From NCBI RefSeq assembly GCF_026914185.1, contig NC_070561.1:3224001-3288000 (forward strand): a stretch of DNA of 64,000 nucleotides. The letters run 5' to 3'. Under the pieces are notes generated by a model, which saw nothing but the letters and a program-made list of their open reading frames with translations, was not told the DNA's origin and did no database searches. Every line of letters starts with the position of its first letter. Positions within the stretch are counted from its first letter, which is position 1. This document shows, in pieces, positions 11,080 to 22,764 of the stretch. The position numbers were made by a program, and so were the translations under genes. This DNA is from Puccinia triticina. Lineage: Eukaryota; Basidiomycota; Pucciniomycetes; Pucciniales; Pucciniaceae.

Positions 11080-12110
11080 GCTGCTGGCCGGGCAGGTCAA
11101 CCTGCAGACCAAGCAGGTTCAGGTACCTGGCCAGCGAGCGGGTCAACCTGCTGGCCAAGCAGGTAACAGTACCTGGTCGGCGAGCAGGCTGACCTACTCG
11201 CTGAGCAGGTAAAAGCTTGTCGAGCAGGTACTTTTACCTGCTCGGCCATTAGGATAACCTGCTTGTCGAGCATGTACGGTTACAGGCACTTGCTCCGACT
11301 CGGGCAGCAGGTCAACCTGCTGGCCAGGAAATAGTACCTGCTCGGCGAGCAGGTTGACCTACTTGCCGAGCAGGTAAAAGCTCGCCAAGCAGGTATTTCT
11401 ACATGCTCGGCCATCAACCTGGTCGCCGGGCAGGTACAGTTACAGGTACCTGCTCCGACTCGGCCAGCGGGTCATCCTGCTGGCCAAGCAGGTAACAGTA
11501 CCTGCTCGGCGAGCAGGTTGACCTACTTGCCAAGCAGGTAAAAGCTCGCCAAGCAGGTACTTTTACCTGCTCGGCCATCGGGATGACCTGCTCGCTGAGC
11601 AGGTACAGTTACATGTACCTGCTCCGGCTCGGCCAGCGGGTCATCCTACTGGCCAAGCAGGTAACAGCTCGCCAAGCAGGTATTTTTACCTGCTCGGCCA
11701 TCAACCTGGTCGCCGGGCAGGTACACTTACACGTACCTTCTCCGGCTTGGCCAGCGGGTCATCCTGCTGGCCAAGCAGGTAACAGTACCTGCTTGGTGAG
11801 CTTTTCCCTGCTCGCCGAGCAGGTATTTTTACCTGCTCGGCCATCAGGATGACCTGCCCGCCAAGCAGGTGCTTTTACCTGCTTGGTAAGCAGGTTGACC
11901 TGATCTTCAAGCAGATACCTGTAGCCGCTTCGAAGCGGGAACAAGTACCTGCTCGCCCAGCAGGTACTGTTACCTGCTTGGCCAGTTGACCTGCTGGCCG
12001 CGCCGGAGCAGGTACCTGTAACTGTACCTGCTCAGCGAGCAGGTCATCCCGATGGCCGAGCAGGTAAAAGTACCTGCTCGGCGACCTTTTACCTGCTCGG
12101 CGACTATGTA
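11080..12110. repeat. Subterminal GCAGGTA / TACCTGC motif cluster, left
   Basis: Units such as GAGCAGGTAAAAGTACCTGC are scattered dozens of times in both orientations and often form perfect short palindromes. In CACTA elements such subterminal motif clusters bind the transposase or its partner; that role is inferred here from position and layout. Confidence 0.7.
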
Positions 12111-12193
12111 GGTCATAAACTGCCAGTGCTAGCCAATTCCTGAGGGCAAATCTCCGCAGGCAAACTGCTAAAACTGCTAAAGCAATTTTTCCT

Positions 12194-12616
12194 GGGAGCA
12201 AAACTCCACAGGCAAACTGCTAAAGCAGTTTTCCTGGGAGCAAAACTCCACAGGCAAACTGCTAAAGCAGTTTTCCTGGGAGCAAAACTCCACAGGCAAA
12301 CTGCTAAAGCAGTTTTCCTGGGAGCAAAACTCCACAGGCAAACTGCTAAAGCAGTTTTCCTGGGAGCAAAACTCCACAGGCAAACTGCTAAAGCAGTTTT
12401 CCTGGGAGCAAAACTCCACAGGCAAACTGCTAAAGCAGTTTTCCTGGGAGCAAAACTCCACAGGCAAACTGCTAAAGCAGTTTTCCTGGGAGCAAAACTC
12501 CACAGGCAAACTGCTAAAGCAGTTTTCCTGGGAGCAAAACTCCACAGGCAAACTGCTAAAGCAGTTTTCCTGGGAGCAAAACTCCACAGGCAAACTGCTA
12601 AAGCAGTTTTCCTGGG
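12194..12616. repeat. 42-bp tandem array, about 10 units, left arm
   Basis: The repeating unit contains TTTTCCTGGGAGCAAAACTC and CACAGGCAAACTGCTAAAGC. It is open in several frames only because 42 is a multiple of three. Left-arm units appear to be almost all the same variant (CAGTTTTCCTGGG). Confidence 0.92.
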
Positions 12617-12619
12617 AGA

Positions 12620-12682
12620 AATTTGCCAGGCATTTGCCAGGCATTTGCCAGGCAATGCCAGGCAATGCCAGGCAATGCCTAA
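12620..12682. repeat. Short TTTGCCAGGCA / AATGCCAGGC repeats
   Basis: Six or more short units abut the left 42-bp array. The same motif forms a longer array at 25548-25775. It is not seen at the inner end of the right arm. Confidence 0.85.
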
Positions 12683-12699
12683 GAATAATTCTAAAAGAT

Positions 12700-14745
12700 T
12701 GTGCCACACTAAATATTCTTAGTGTGCTAAAACTCCCGAACTTATTCAAGGAAGGCAGCCCTTCAGGCACCAGTTTATCTTGTCAATATCCGTGACAACT
12801 TACATTTCCCTTCCAAGCTCCTAAATCCCCGCATACAGACGCAGGACAAGAGAAACGCGGCCCAAGCGTCTGAATGCCCGGAGACGAGTGACGGTTATAT
12901 GTAATGAACTCCGAATAGCAGAGTTCTTTCCCCTCACCGAAGTTCCACAGCGTTTATCAACGCCCAAGCGCAAGCACCAGCGGCCTAGTGCTTTGAATTT
13001 GTGCAGCAAAGCCGTGTAGCGTTGAATCCGGTGCGGGGAGTCAAGTTTTCCAATGGGGGGTTCTGGGTTTGCAGTGCCGCAAAGCAGTCTCATTGGAGCT
13101 ACAGGAGTTCATGGAATGCAATAAAATGTTGTGCAACTGCAAGCAGTTGTCATGCACAAACTCTGAGGAATCTTGGGGTAGAGATGGCATAATTTGGGAC
13201 CTGGATACCTGCCGTGGGTCTGGGTACCAGGTTGTTTTTCTGCCTCAAATCAGACACTGGTTACTGCACCGGTAGCCACCTGAGTAACGGTGGTATTTGG
13301 GTGGTGTACCCGCTCCCATTGGGAGAGCCAGATCTGCTGGTGGCGGAGGAGATGTTCCAGGAGGGCAAGGAGCTCAACCAGGGTGCTGCAAACATTGATA
13401 TTTCAGGTACTGACAATTGAGAGACACAAACACTCTCTCACTGGTGAGTACTGCCAATTGAGAGAGAAAATACACCCACCCAGGGCCTCTCCTTTGGGCC
13501 AGAACCAGGTAGAGTCCATTTTCTCTCTCTACTGCCGGCCTGGCCGCCCAAGTTTGGGATGGGCACCCACCAGGTCATTTTTTCATCAAAAACTGACAAC
13601 CAGTAACGCACCCAGTTTAGCTGTTATTCCTGTGTTTGCAGGTGGAAAAATTCACAGTTTTATTTGTACTCACTATTATATAAGTCTCAATATTCCACCA
13701 AACGGGTGTCAGAAATTATGGAATCTACAGCCAAAATAAACATTAGTCACCCACTGTTACCATCCTCATATCTCTACTGGATCAGAAGATACACAAATTA
13801 CACCTTTCACATGCCAGTCTGTGACAGTTCACAAAGGATTTCACACACAGCTTCACACACAACTCAGCTCTAGGATACTTTGCATAGGATATTGAATATG
13901 GCATATGAATTTCTTTGTTTCTTTTATTGAATTCCTTTTATTATACTCAACCACAAGTTGGCCACTGTTTTCATATTGCCTATATATGATACTTGTCAGC
14001 CTGTAGGTAACTAACCGTGTAAAATGAGGTTGTTACTAGCAGTTTGATGGTGTAAAGTACCAAGGATGGGCCAAGGTGACGTGATAATATCTGTAAAAGA
14101 TATCACTCAATCAGTATACTTGGTACTGAGAGGCTTGCTCAATGAAGGCGCATCCAGATCAACACAAGGTGCTAATAGGCATCCAAGGAATAAATCACTT
14201 GGGTTTGTGAATTTTACCTACAAAAGGTAAAGGGTAATCAAGAATCTATGGAGTTTCCTGAATTAAATGATGGTTGAGAATGAAGCCACTGTTTAACTGT
14301 TAGTATGTTAAACCTTGCTATAAAATATTCTAAGCAATAAACAGTCCATGAGGGGCTGTTTATATATTGAAGAGTGTCCAGGGAGGAAAGAATGGAAGCT
14401 CCCAATGACCAGTGGGGAACTGGGATCGCTTCAGAGGACAGATCCTCTGAAGGATCAGTAATACAAATGATCTGTGCAGTGTAATGATCAGTAAGTGAGC
14501 TACTGGTCTCCCACTAGATCAGTAGTATCTGTATTGTTGTATAATAACAGATCTTTGTTGATTACTTTCATTCCATTCAGTCTCCACTGAATAGAAAAAC
14601 TTCATACACATTACCTCACTGCTTTGGCCAGCCTGTGGTACGTGTATGAATCAGAATTTTCACATGTAAAGGGAAATAAGGGCGTGACAAGGTTCTAATG
14701 AGTGATACCTTGTCTGGTACACATTTCACGTGTACTGTAAGACCT
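12700..14745. other. No gene recognised
   Basis: 12700-12830 resembles, in reverse orientation, the LTR-like sequence at about 37300-37460 (shared GGAAGGCAGCCCTTCA and ATTTCCCTTCCAAGCTC), so it is probably an LTR relic. The rest has short open frames without recognisable motifs. 13980-14640 is AT-rich with a TATATATTGAAG box and could be another worn LTR; I could not find a matching target duplication. Confidence 0.5.
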
Positions 14746-15585
14746 AACTGGGGCGGGGTGAAAAAAGGTTTCCTGATCGGCGGGGTTGATAGGTAAGCTG
14801 AGATCGGCTAAATCCGGTGGAGTTGTGGTTCCGGGTTGGCTGCTGCAGGCCAGTACCGGTTGCTCCTTGACCAACTAGGTTTCAGCGCTTGACCGCTGCG
14901 AACTCATTTGCGGGGTGCCGCGCCTCCCCCGGGGGAGGCGCTGCTGATCAACCTCCGCCTGCACTCTTCGGTGCGCCTTTGCGCAGGGTGCCACCTCTCC
15001 CGTTAGCGCTCCTGGACTTGAACCACCTACTGCTGCGCTCCCAATAAGCACACATCCAGTCTGCTGACACTCCCTAGGTGTCTACGTGGGCCAGGGATAA
15101 ACCCATGGCCTCTGTTGGTACTGTTTATGTTGCTCAACGTGTGCTGAATTCATGTGGGATTCCACTGTGATTCAGGTGACCCGGAATTTTCTATCCTTCC
15201 TCCCCAAGCCACCTGGGTATGGGATAAGGGAAGAGCCTCTTTTCTCCCTCACCCTCCCCCTTTTTCCCTTCTCAGCCCTATAGGGCCTCTTGGGATTTGG
15301 GAGGGGTTGTAGGGAGTGGTAGAGTGTCCTCACGCCTCCCTCAATGGGTAGTGTGATACAGCTCCCCCTTAGGAGCTCTTTAGCGGAAAGGTCTGAGCCC
15401 GTCCCACAACTACAGTGGCCTGGAGCCAGCTCAGACCTAACCAACCCCTATCCCCTCTAACTGCCTTGTCTGAGGCTAGCCCTAACTCCAGGCTCTTATC
15501 TAACTGACGTCTAGTTCTGCTTGTTATGGTATTACTGTGCAATGCACTCAATTCCTAACCTAATCCGTCTCGGTGACCTGTGTGA

Positions 15586-16299
15586 TTAGCTCTTCCAGGT
15601 CCCTTGGGAATTCAATCCGCAATTGGTCCCTGTTTTGGTGGCTCCCACTCCCCTAGATAACGTGTCCGCCCAATTTTTGGCGGAGACCACCTGCTTTGCT
15701 ACCAGGTTGATCTGATGTTCAATCAAGATCTTCTGGATCTTCTTCCACTCGTTGTTGACGAGGTGGTCCTTTGATTTCCGTTTGAGGATTACACCCTCCG
15801 TTGTGGTGTTGTCTGTCCACACAATGAAGGTTTTCCCTCCTCTTTCGCCAAGTTTCAGGAGCATCAGGAGGCCTAATCTAACCGCAACTGTCTCTATTCG
15901 GGCAATCCGTTCCTCTTCTTTGTCCCCTTCAATCCCCTGGTCAAGAGCGTCCATTGATCTCAACCGGAATTGTGCCCAGCGTTTCCCTACTAGTACCCCA
16001 ATTCCGTAGCTAGTCGAGGTGTTGTCTACCCATCCTATTTTGGTGGGTTCTTGGCGCAGGATCAGTCTGGTGGGAGTGAAGTTCTTGAGAGTTGTCAGCC
16101 ACTCATGGAGGTCCTCCTTGGTGCCTCTCGAAATTGGCCGCCTCTTATGTACCCACTCCATTAGCCATTGATAGATTCCGCACAGGAAGCACCTGAGTTG
16201 TGGTAGAATGTACAACACGTGGTTGAGGCGTCCTGCAATGACTTCTACCTCGTTGTATGAGAAACTTGCACCGATCTCCAGGAAGTGTTGGACTTGCAC
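15586..16299 (-). pseudogene. DIRS-type RNase H domain
   Basis: This is a 237-residue frame. WVDNTSTSYGIGVLVGKRWA gives the first acidic position, IARIETVAVRLGLLML the helix with the catalytic Glu, and VWTDNTTTEG a further acidic position. WADTLSRG near the C-terminus is the usual closing motif. It is joined to the upstream reverse transcriptase only across a stop and a frameshift near 16300-16370. It would degrade template RNA during replication. Confidence 0.75.
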
Positions 16300-16370
16300 C
16301 TGATGTGTTTCGCTAGTTTTTCTTCAGGGAGTCGGACAGTTTTGTTGTAGCCATTCCAAATGAAACCAAT

Positions 16371-17018
16371 TTACTTCTGTTCAAGCAGGAACGGGGAGTA
16401 TTTTGTTGTACTAGTTTTCACCCCAAGTTTGTCCAACCTTTTCACGACATCCGTCATCAGGGTCTGGGAATTGACCCTCTTCACGAAGAGGTTTTCATCT
16501 ACCCAACGGAAAATGTTCATCACATCAAATTCTGCTAGCATCACTTTTTTCCAGGCGTCCGGGGGTCTGCCAAAGGAGCCGCAGCCTGCGACACCGCCAA
16601 ACGTTATTCTTGTATCCAATAGCAGTTTATCGTCAGAGTCCCTTACCATGAGGTAAGGCCATTGATCAGGGGCCGTGGGGATTTGGCAGTATGCCTTTTC
16701 CCAATTGAAAAGTGCCAAGAGCACTGGCTCCTTTAAGTCTTTGAGGAAGTTCGCCACAGTGTTGAAGTCATCCCACGTTGTCTTGAAGTCACAGGCATCC
16801 ATGAAAGAGTTGACCGACGGGATCTCCTCCCTACCGTGCGGAAAAGATAGGTCATTTATTGGCCTCAGCGACCCGTCACCGTTTATTATGGCCCCTAGAG
16901 GGTTTGTACGGAAGAATGAAAACCGTTTGGCTACTTGGTCATAGGTAAACGGTCCAAACATCCTTCTGGCTTTTAGTTCTTTTTGGATTGACTCTTTGAT
17001 CTTTGCTTTTGCTAGCAA
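16371..17018 (-). pseudogene. DIRS-type reverse transcriptase
   Basis: Motifs in order are INGDGSLRPINDLSFPHG (template grip), IPSVNSFMD, ALFNWEKAYCQIP (motif A region), MVRDSDDKLLLDTRITFGGV, and NIFRWVDENLFVKR at the catalytic position. The pair there reads D-E rather than D-D. The DLSFPHG and RWVD-NLFVKR style is typical of DIRS elements and unlike Ty1 or Ty3. A stop codon follows at about 16371. Upstream the frame is open only from about 17018; the N-terminal part is in another frame. Confidence 0.75.
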
Positions 17019-17199
17019 GGCGGAGGTGTGCAGTAGGTTATGTTTCCTGCCAACCTGTGTACCGGGATGCCCTGGTCAAAACCAGACTGGAATCCTTCTA
17101 GCACGTCCTGAAACTCTGGTAATAAGCCTGCTGTTTCCAAGGCTGTTTCCCACGCTCTGATGTTCATCTTGCATGATATGGACACGGGCCAGTCACCTA

Positions 17200-18310
17200 A
17201 TTGGTCTTCCGCGTTCTCTTCCTGTACGTGCTCCCAATTTCTCTCACATGTGGGGCGCTCTTACTGCATGGGACACATTTGAGATTAGTCAGAAATTGCT
17301 TAACATGTTCATTGCTGCTAAGACTTAATCTTAAATCGCCAAGTTAAATGTACCACTGGGTGGTGAGGTGTCTATTGACAACCCCCCTGAAGCCGTGAGT
17401 TTCAATTGAATAAAAAATCAAAATGAACCCGCTAACTAATAAGATTTCCCCTTATTTTAAACCCTTCCTGCATTACCTCCCCCATTCCCGGTCCCACCAT
17501 GATTCCTGCTTCCCCCCCGTGTCCGCCATTGCCTTGCGCCCCTCCTTTGTCTTGATTGTTGATGCTAGGCCCCAAATGATTGCTTTTGAAACCGCCTTAT
17601 TTAGAGTGTTGATCTTTGGACCCGCTTTGTCCCTTTAGGATATCTAATCCTGGTCGCGTAGAAAGAGCTCCCCCTTTCGGCGTAATTTGTTGAAGGTGGA
17701 GAGGAATCTTGCTTGACTGGTTGTCTTTCTTGGCCGTCGGTTGGCCTGTGATTGGGTCCCAACCAAACCTGCAACCCCCTACGACGTAAGGGTTATCTTT
17801 GCACTCGTCCTCTCCAAATCAGAGCACTTTTGAGTGTACTGTGGATACAATCTACTTCTGGTAAATTGAAATGTTTGCCACCGACAAGGACCCATCCAAC
17901 ATTGTCACCCGGTGCGTAAGCGCGTTAGTCCGTACGTGGATATCATAGGGTAGCGTTGTCATAAATCCTTCTCTTTTGATGATTTGATCACAATTTTTCT
18001 TGTGGAGTGGTAGCCAGACTGCGAGGTTGGCTTGGCTGGGTATTTTCACTACCGCTTTGGAAAAACCCTGATGGTTCACTGACCATTCTTGGTAGGTCTG
18101 GAGGTATTTGCATGGGTATGGGTACCCGTTGTAGCAGTCTTTGTCCCCGTTGTCTGACTTCGTCCTCTTTTTGGCTTGATAAGCTAGCGCCCGATCCTGC
18201 CAGACCTCGTTGAAAATGGTCAGCGGGAGTGGCGCCCTGAAAGCGAGGAGGTTCCTCTCAAAAAACGGCGTAAATCCTAGATCGTCATTGGTTGGGATTG
18301 CGTTGTCGTT
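17200..18310 (-). pseudogene. DIRS gag-like region
   Basis: Minus-strand frames read NDDLGFTPFFERNLLAFR and PLPLTIFNEVWQDRA, then NHQGFSKAVVKIPSQANLA (18079-17852), before degenerating. They lie directly inside the right inverted repeat and upstream of the reverse transcriptase, the position of gag in DIRS elements. Several stops and frame changes are present. The assignment rests on position and style rather than on a catalytic motif. Confidence 0.5.
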
Positions 18311-19272
18311 GAAGAGGACCGGTGTTCCGTTCGGGGAGGGCCGAAGAGTGCAGGCAGAGGTTCATCAGCAGCGCCTCCCCCGGGGGAGGCGCGGCACCCT
18401 GCAACTGAGTTCGCAGTGGTCAAGCGCTGAAACCTAGTTGGTTGAGGAGCAACTGGTACCGGCCTGCAGCAGCCGACCCGGAACCACGACTCCACCGGAT
18501 TCAGCCAATCTCAGCTTACCTATCAACCCCGCTGATCAGGAAAACTTTTTTCGCCGACTAAGGAAAACTTAGGACCCTCGCCGATCAGGAAACCTTTCAA
18601 CTGTTAGGTGGATCAGGAAACTAACAGTATGTCAAATTTGATAGCAGCAGCGACGGCGACTGTGAAACAGATCGCCGGCATCAGCAACACTCAGGCGGAT
18701 ACACAAGAACAGAGGGATACAACGGAGCCGAGGCTGACTCAAGATTCGTCCACGCAGGTGCAAGACCAGCAGGACAAAGTATAAGTGGAAGGACCTACCC
18801 ACCCAAAAATTCCAGCCCCGCCTTCCAAAAGACCAAAGAAGGTCACCATCAAAGCCTCAACGAGGAGAATCCGGACCAGATTGACATCGCGGGCTCCAGA
18901 AGGCAAGGAAGGAGAGATAGAGGAGGGGTTTGATGGGTTAGGGAAAGAAGGATCAAAGGGGGTAGAGTGTTGAAATATGCGCGCCAAATCGACACGACTT
19001 TTCATTATGCATACGCAGCAAAGCCGGCAATTCTCACTTGCATCTGAAACCTAACCTCAAAATTCCCCCGACAACAAAACCGGCTCGTTTTCCCCAAAGC
19101 TTGCTAGTCTTTTTCTCACGCGTTTACATTATTTATTCGTGAGGAAGAGACTAGTAAGCCATTTTTCCCTCCACTAACTCAAAATCATCCATTGACAAAC
19201 TCAACAACAACTAACAACATTCTCATTCCTTTTTATCCTATCATCTCATCAAATGTACATAGAATTAAATCC

Positions 19273-20010
19273 TAAAGAACCTAATATTGTATTTCACTAA
19301 AGAATAAGACCAGAATCTGGAGAGAAACATAAACGTGAGAACAATGAAGAAAAACAGAAAGAAGAGCAAAGCAAATAATGAAACCAACCCTGAATATAAA
19401 GCAGTAAATCTAACAATAAGGAATTTGATGGGGAATTGAGACGAGTCTGATGAGTCTGGAAGTGATGGATAAGGAAGGATTAATTGTGGATATTGAGGAA
19501 TGTTAAACACGAAATAGACAAACCCTATGACAATAGGAAACAAGAGAAATAAGATTTGAAATAAAATAGAGCGCTGAGAGATCTGAGATATAACTGATGG
19601 AAGAAGGAAAGGAGGTTAGTATTGATGATTTGAGGGGTTGAGATGTGAGAATGATGTATGGAAATGCTGGCTGCATTTCTCACCAAGTTGGAAGCTAGTG
19701 AAGGCGGTCCAAGTTAAAGCTTCACCGGACTTGTGCGACACACGAGAGAGAGGAGCGGCGTCGAGAATATCTTGATCTTTTGAGGGAGCAGCGGATCGAC
19801 GAGAATTGGAGAGTCGGTATTTTTGATGTTCTTGATTGACTCTGATGAGTTGTGGAGGGGCTAGCGTTCCGGGAGTACGAGGAAGGTTTAGGTTAAGATT
19901 GATGATCGTGATATGCGCAGCAGATCCGCGAGGCGCGGAAATGAGAAAGCAGAGACGCGCAAGTTTTAAAAAAAGCGGAGTGCGCGCGATGAGGAGCGCA
20001 AGTTTCAACA
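19273..20010 (-). repeat. 3' LTR of the copia element
   Basis: It is 738 bp, the same length as its partner, and is preceded on the minus strand by the polypurine tract. No gene is present; open frames in it are shadows. Confidence 0.92.
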
Positions 20011-20016
20011 CCCCCC

Positions 20017-20517
20017 TCAACTTGGTGAGTAATGCACCATGAAGCATTTTGTGCGAAGACGGTCGAGGGATTCAGTGTTGCTGGCTTTTGTTAATGTGTC
20101 TGCAATCATGTTGTCCGAGGGAATGAGGGTGACTGTGATCTCATTGTTATTTTTCAAGTCTTGCAACCATTTCATTTTGATGTCGAGGTGTTTAGTTTTT
20201 GAGTTTGAGCCGAAGTTCTTGATTTTTTCATTGAGTCCTTGATTATCAATGTGAAAGTTTGAGGGTTCCAGTGATTCGTTCCAGAGTTCTTCCACTAGGA
20301 ACTTTATCCACTGATTTTCCTGGACTCCATCTGCCAACGCATTCAACTCGGCTTTGGTAGATGATAGAGTTATGTTCCGTTGCTGCTTGCTGTTCCACGC
20401 GATAGGACAGTTTTTCCAGAAACAGATGGACCCGCTCCGAGATAGACGTGTCTCCAGATCATCAGCCCATGTGGCATCAGTATAATGCTGAAGTGATTTT
20501 GATTGTGTTGGATTCGG
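20017..20517 (-). pseudogene. Copia RNase H, C-terminal end of pol
   Basis: This is the same frame as the upstream pol ORF, separated by a TGA at 20515-20517. It contains YTDATWADDLETRLSRSG, SSTKAELNAL and STKHLDIK-like KTKHLDIKMKWLQD, and ends IPSDNMIADTLTK, the hallmark end of copia RNase H. The stop codon in front is a single base change away from a sense codon. The frame ends almost at the polypurine tract, as expected for this superfamily. Confidence 0.85.
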
Positions 20518-22689
20518 TCAAAGAGTGAGATGGAGATTCTTGGTGCCTTGAATGTATTTCCAGCAGTGCAGAACCTCTTTCCAGTGGTTTATGCCAGGAT
20601 CATTGTTGAAGCTGGATAAAATGGATACCGCGGGTGCCAGGTCTGGACGAGTGCGACACAACAAATAATTGAGTATTCCGGTAAATGAGCGATAATTGAC
20701 GTTTAATTTAGCAAATTCAGTTTTCTCTGCTTGAGTGGCTGGTTTGAGTTGAACTGCCACCGATAACGGCGTATTCACCGGTTTGCAGTCTTTTATTCCA
20801 ATAAGCTTCAGGCCTTTCTCTATAAGTTTTTCCTGAGACAGAGATATGGCGTTTTCAGATATTTTGACATCCATTCCAAGTAGAGTGTTGGGTTCGTGTG
20901 CTGTTGAGTTTGGAAATCGAAGCAGAAATAGACTTTCAAACACGTCCACATTGCCGACTACGACCAGATTGTCAACATGAAAGAAGATGAATGAAATCTT
21001 GTCTTGATGTATGTATAAGCAAGGATCAGAGGTGGATTGCTTGTAGTTTATTTCTTCAAACCACGAGGTAAGTGTTTCGTACCAATTTGCCGGTGCTTGT
21101 TTGAGACCGTAAAGAGACTTTTTGAGACGGAGATATGGAGCTTTCCTTTTTGATCCTTCTGGAGTTTTGATGTACAGTTCTTCCTTCAAGGGTGCAAACA
21201 GGAAAGCACTCTTGACATCAAATTGACGGATGGGGAGCTTTTTATCAATAGCAAACATTAAGATCACCAGCATGGTTGTAAATTTACCAGTTGGTGTGAA
21301 GGTGTCGCCGTAGTCTTCCCCTTCACGCTGTAGAAAACCTTGAATACACAGACGCGCTTTCTTCCTCTCTTCAGCGGAGAGCGTAGCCGGTTTCGTTTTG
21401 AAGATCAATAGAGTGTGCAAGAATGAGTCGGGAGTGTCAAACATATCGTCCCATACTTCGTGATGCTCGATGTTGGATAGTTCTTCATCAGCGGCTGTGG
21501 CCCATAGTTCTTTCTCGGTTGATTTCATTGCATTTTTGAAGGAAGACGGATTGGTAGCCAGATACGAGTATTTGACTGGCTTGACTTGAGATGTACGATC
21601 ACGGAGAGTTTGGCTAACGGCGGGTTCAGGGTTTAAACTAGCTGCAACCTCTTCATCGCTCTTGTCCGACGTTTTTTCATCTTCAGATTGCGTGCGTTCT
21701 TCGGATACATTTGAGTCTTCAGCATCATCTTCACCAATAGCAATGTCCCAGTCTGAACTTTTGGATAAGGGAGGAGTATAGTCCAAGAATCTGATGTTCT
21801 TTGTCTCAACAATTTTCCCGTCGTCAGCTAGAATTCTATAAGACCTTAATTCGTCCTTGTATCCAATAAGTATCCCAAGTTTTCCTTTGGGTTTAAGTTT
21901 GGAGAAGGACTGCTCAGGAAGAATTAGAAATGACACTCTATTACCGATTGGATAGAAGTAACTGAGAGGAAGTGATCTGTTTTTGAACAACTCAAAAGGG
22001 GATGATTTGGAGCGATGAGTTGGGATTTGATTCAAGGTTAGAGAGCTGACTTGGGCGATTTCGTTCCAGTATTTTCTGTCGATTCCAGTATCTTGAAGAA
22101 TTGTCCTCATTGATTTGAGTATAGTCCTGTTAAAGCGCTCAGCCAAACCATTTTGTTGAGGAGTGTAAGCGTCCGATGTCCGTTGTTTTATCAGATGATT
22201 TACGCAATATTTGCTCAAACTGGAGTTCAGAAATTCTGACCCTCTATCCGAATGGAATGTTGTGGGATAGTGACCAAATCTCTTAGCTTCAACATCAACC
22301 AGAAAAGAGATAGTACTAGGAGTGTCGCTTTTTAGTTTCATCGGTATGGCAGTGCAGAAACGAGTGCAGCTATCTACGGCCGTTAGGATGTATTTGTGTC
22401 CTTCATGCGATGGAGGCCAGATTGAGCCGATTAAATCAAAGTGAAGTTCCTCAAATGGTCGAGAAGCATGCTTGTGATCGGATTTGAAAGAGGCTTTGGT
22501 GATTTTTCCAACTGCACATGATTCGCAGTCGTTGACTATTTTCAAGGGAATGCCGAGTTTCTTTCTCAAGCAATGATAACTCACATGTCCTAATGATTTG
22601 TGTAGGAATTCAGCGGACGAGAGATGACTTGAGTGTTCAGAATTTTCAAAGTCAAGACTTGGAAGGTTTCTGATATAATTGCCTTTCAT
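20518..22689 (-). pseudogene. Copia integrase and reverse transcriptase
   Basis: This is a 723-codon frame. The integrase begins with the zinc-binding segment (LHKSLGHVSYHCL...CESCAVGK). The core shows HFDLIGSIWPPS (first Asp), FHSDRGSEFLN (second Asp) and TPQQNGLAERFNRT with the catalytic Glu. The GKLGILIGYKDE block follows. Reverse transcriptase has IRQFDVKSAFLFAPL (motif A, Asp intact), LKKSLYGLKQAP and LGMDVKIS. The catalytic YVDD equivalent reads FFHVDNLVVVG: the second Asp is Asn (codon 20968-20970, AAT). That change should abolish polymerase activity. A TGA at 22765-22767 separates this frame from gag. Confidence 0.92.
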
Positions 22690-22764
22690 TTTGATTTCAT
22701 TGTTTTTTAAGATTTCAAAAGAGTTTTTATGAAAGTTGACAACATAATCTTGAAGAAGAAGACA

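Larger units (their letters stand above)
10473..12690 (+). repeat. Left inverted arm of the giant element
   Basis: Tiers from the tip inwards are: a palindromic segment (GGATGCGCGCATCC, CAACCGATTTAACATTGGTTG); hairpins of the ACCGATGATTTCAAATCATCGGT type (about 10790-10915); about 1 kb of GCAGGT/ACCTGC motifs in both orientations (about 11080-12110); then the 42-bp tandem array. The reverse complement of this order appears at the other end of the element. There are no genes; open frames here are repeat translations. Confidence 0.85.
14752..18560 (-). mobile_element. DIRS-like retroelement with inverted terminal repeats
   Basis: About 225-bp inverted repeats bound it: 14752-14978 and 18334-18560, both containing the palindrome CGCCTCCCCCGGGGGAGGCG. 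On the minus strand the order is a gag-like region (about 18300-17200), reverse transcriptase (17018-16371) and RNase H (16299-15586), as in DIRS elements. Only about 600 bp lie between RNase H and the left repeat, and I see no tyrosine recombinase or methyltransferase there, so the copy is either deleted or non-autonomous. Confidence 0.7.

Noticed and set aside
12113..12770. Two overlapping ~198-codon minus-strand frames
   Set aside because: Both are translations of the left-arm 42-bp array in different frames.
13988..14640. Possible solo LTR starting TGTAGGTAACTAACC
   Set aside because: A TATA-like box and AT-rich body fit, but no end with a matching 5-bp duplication was found.
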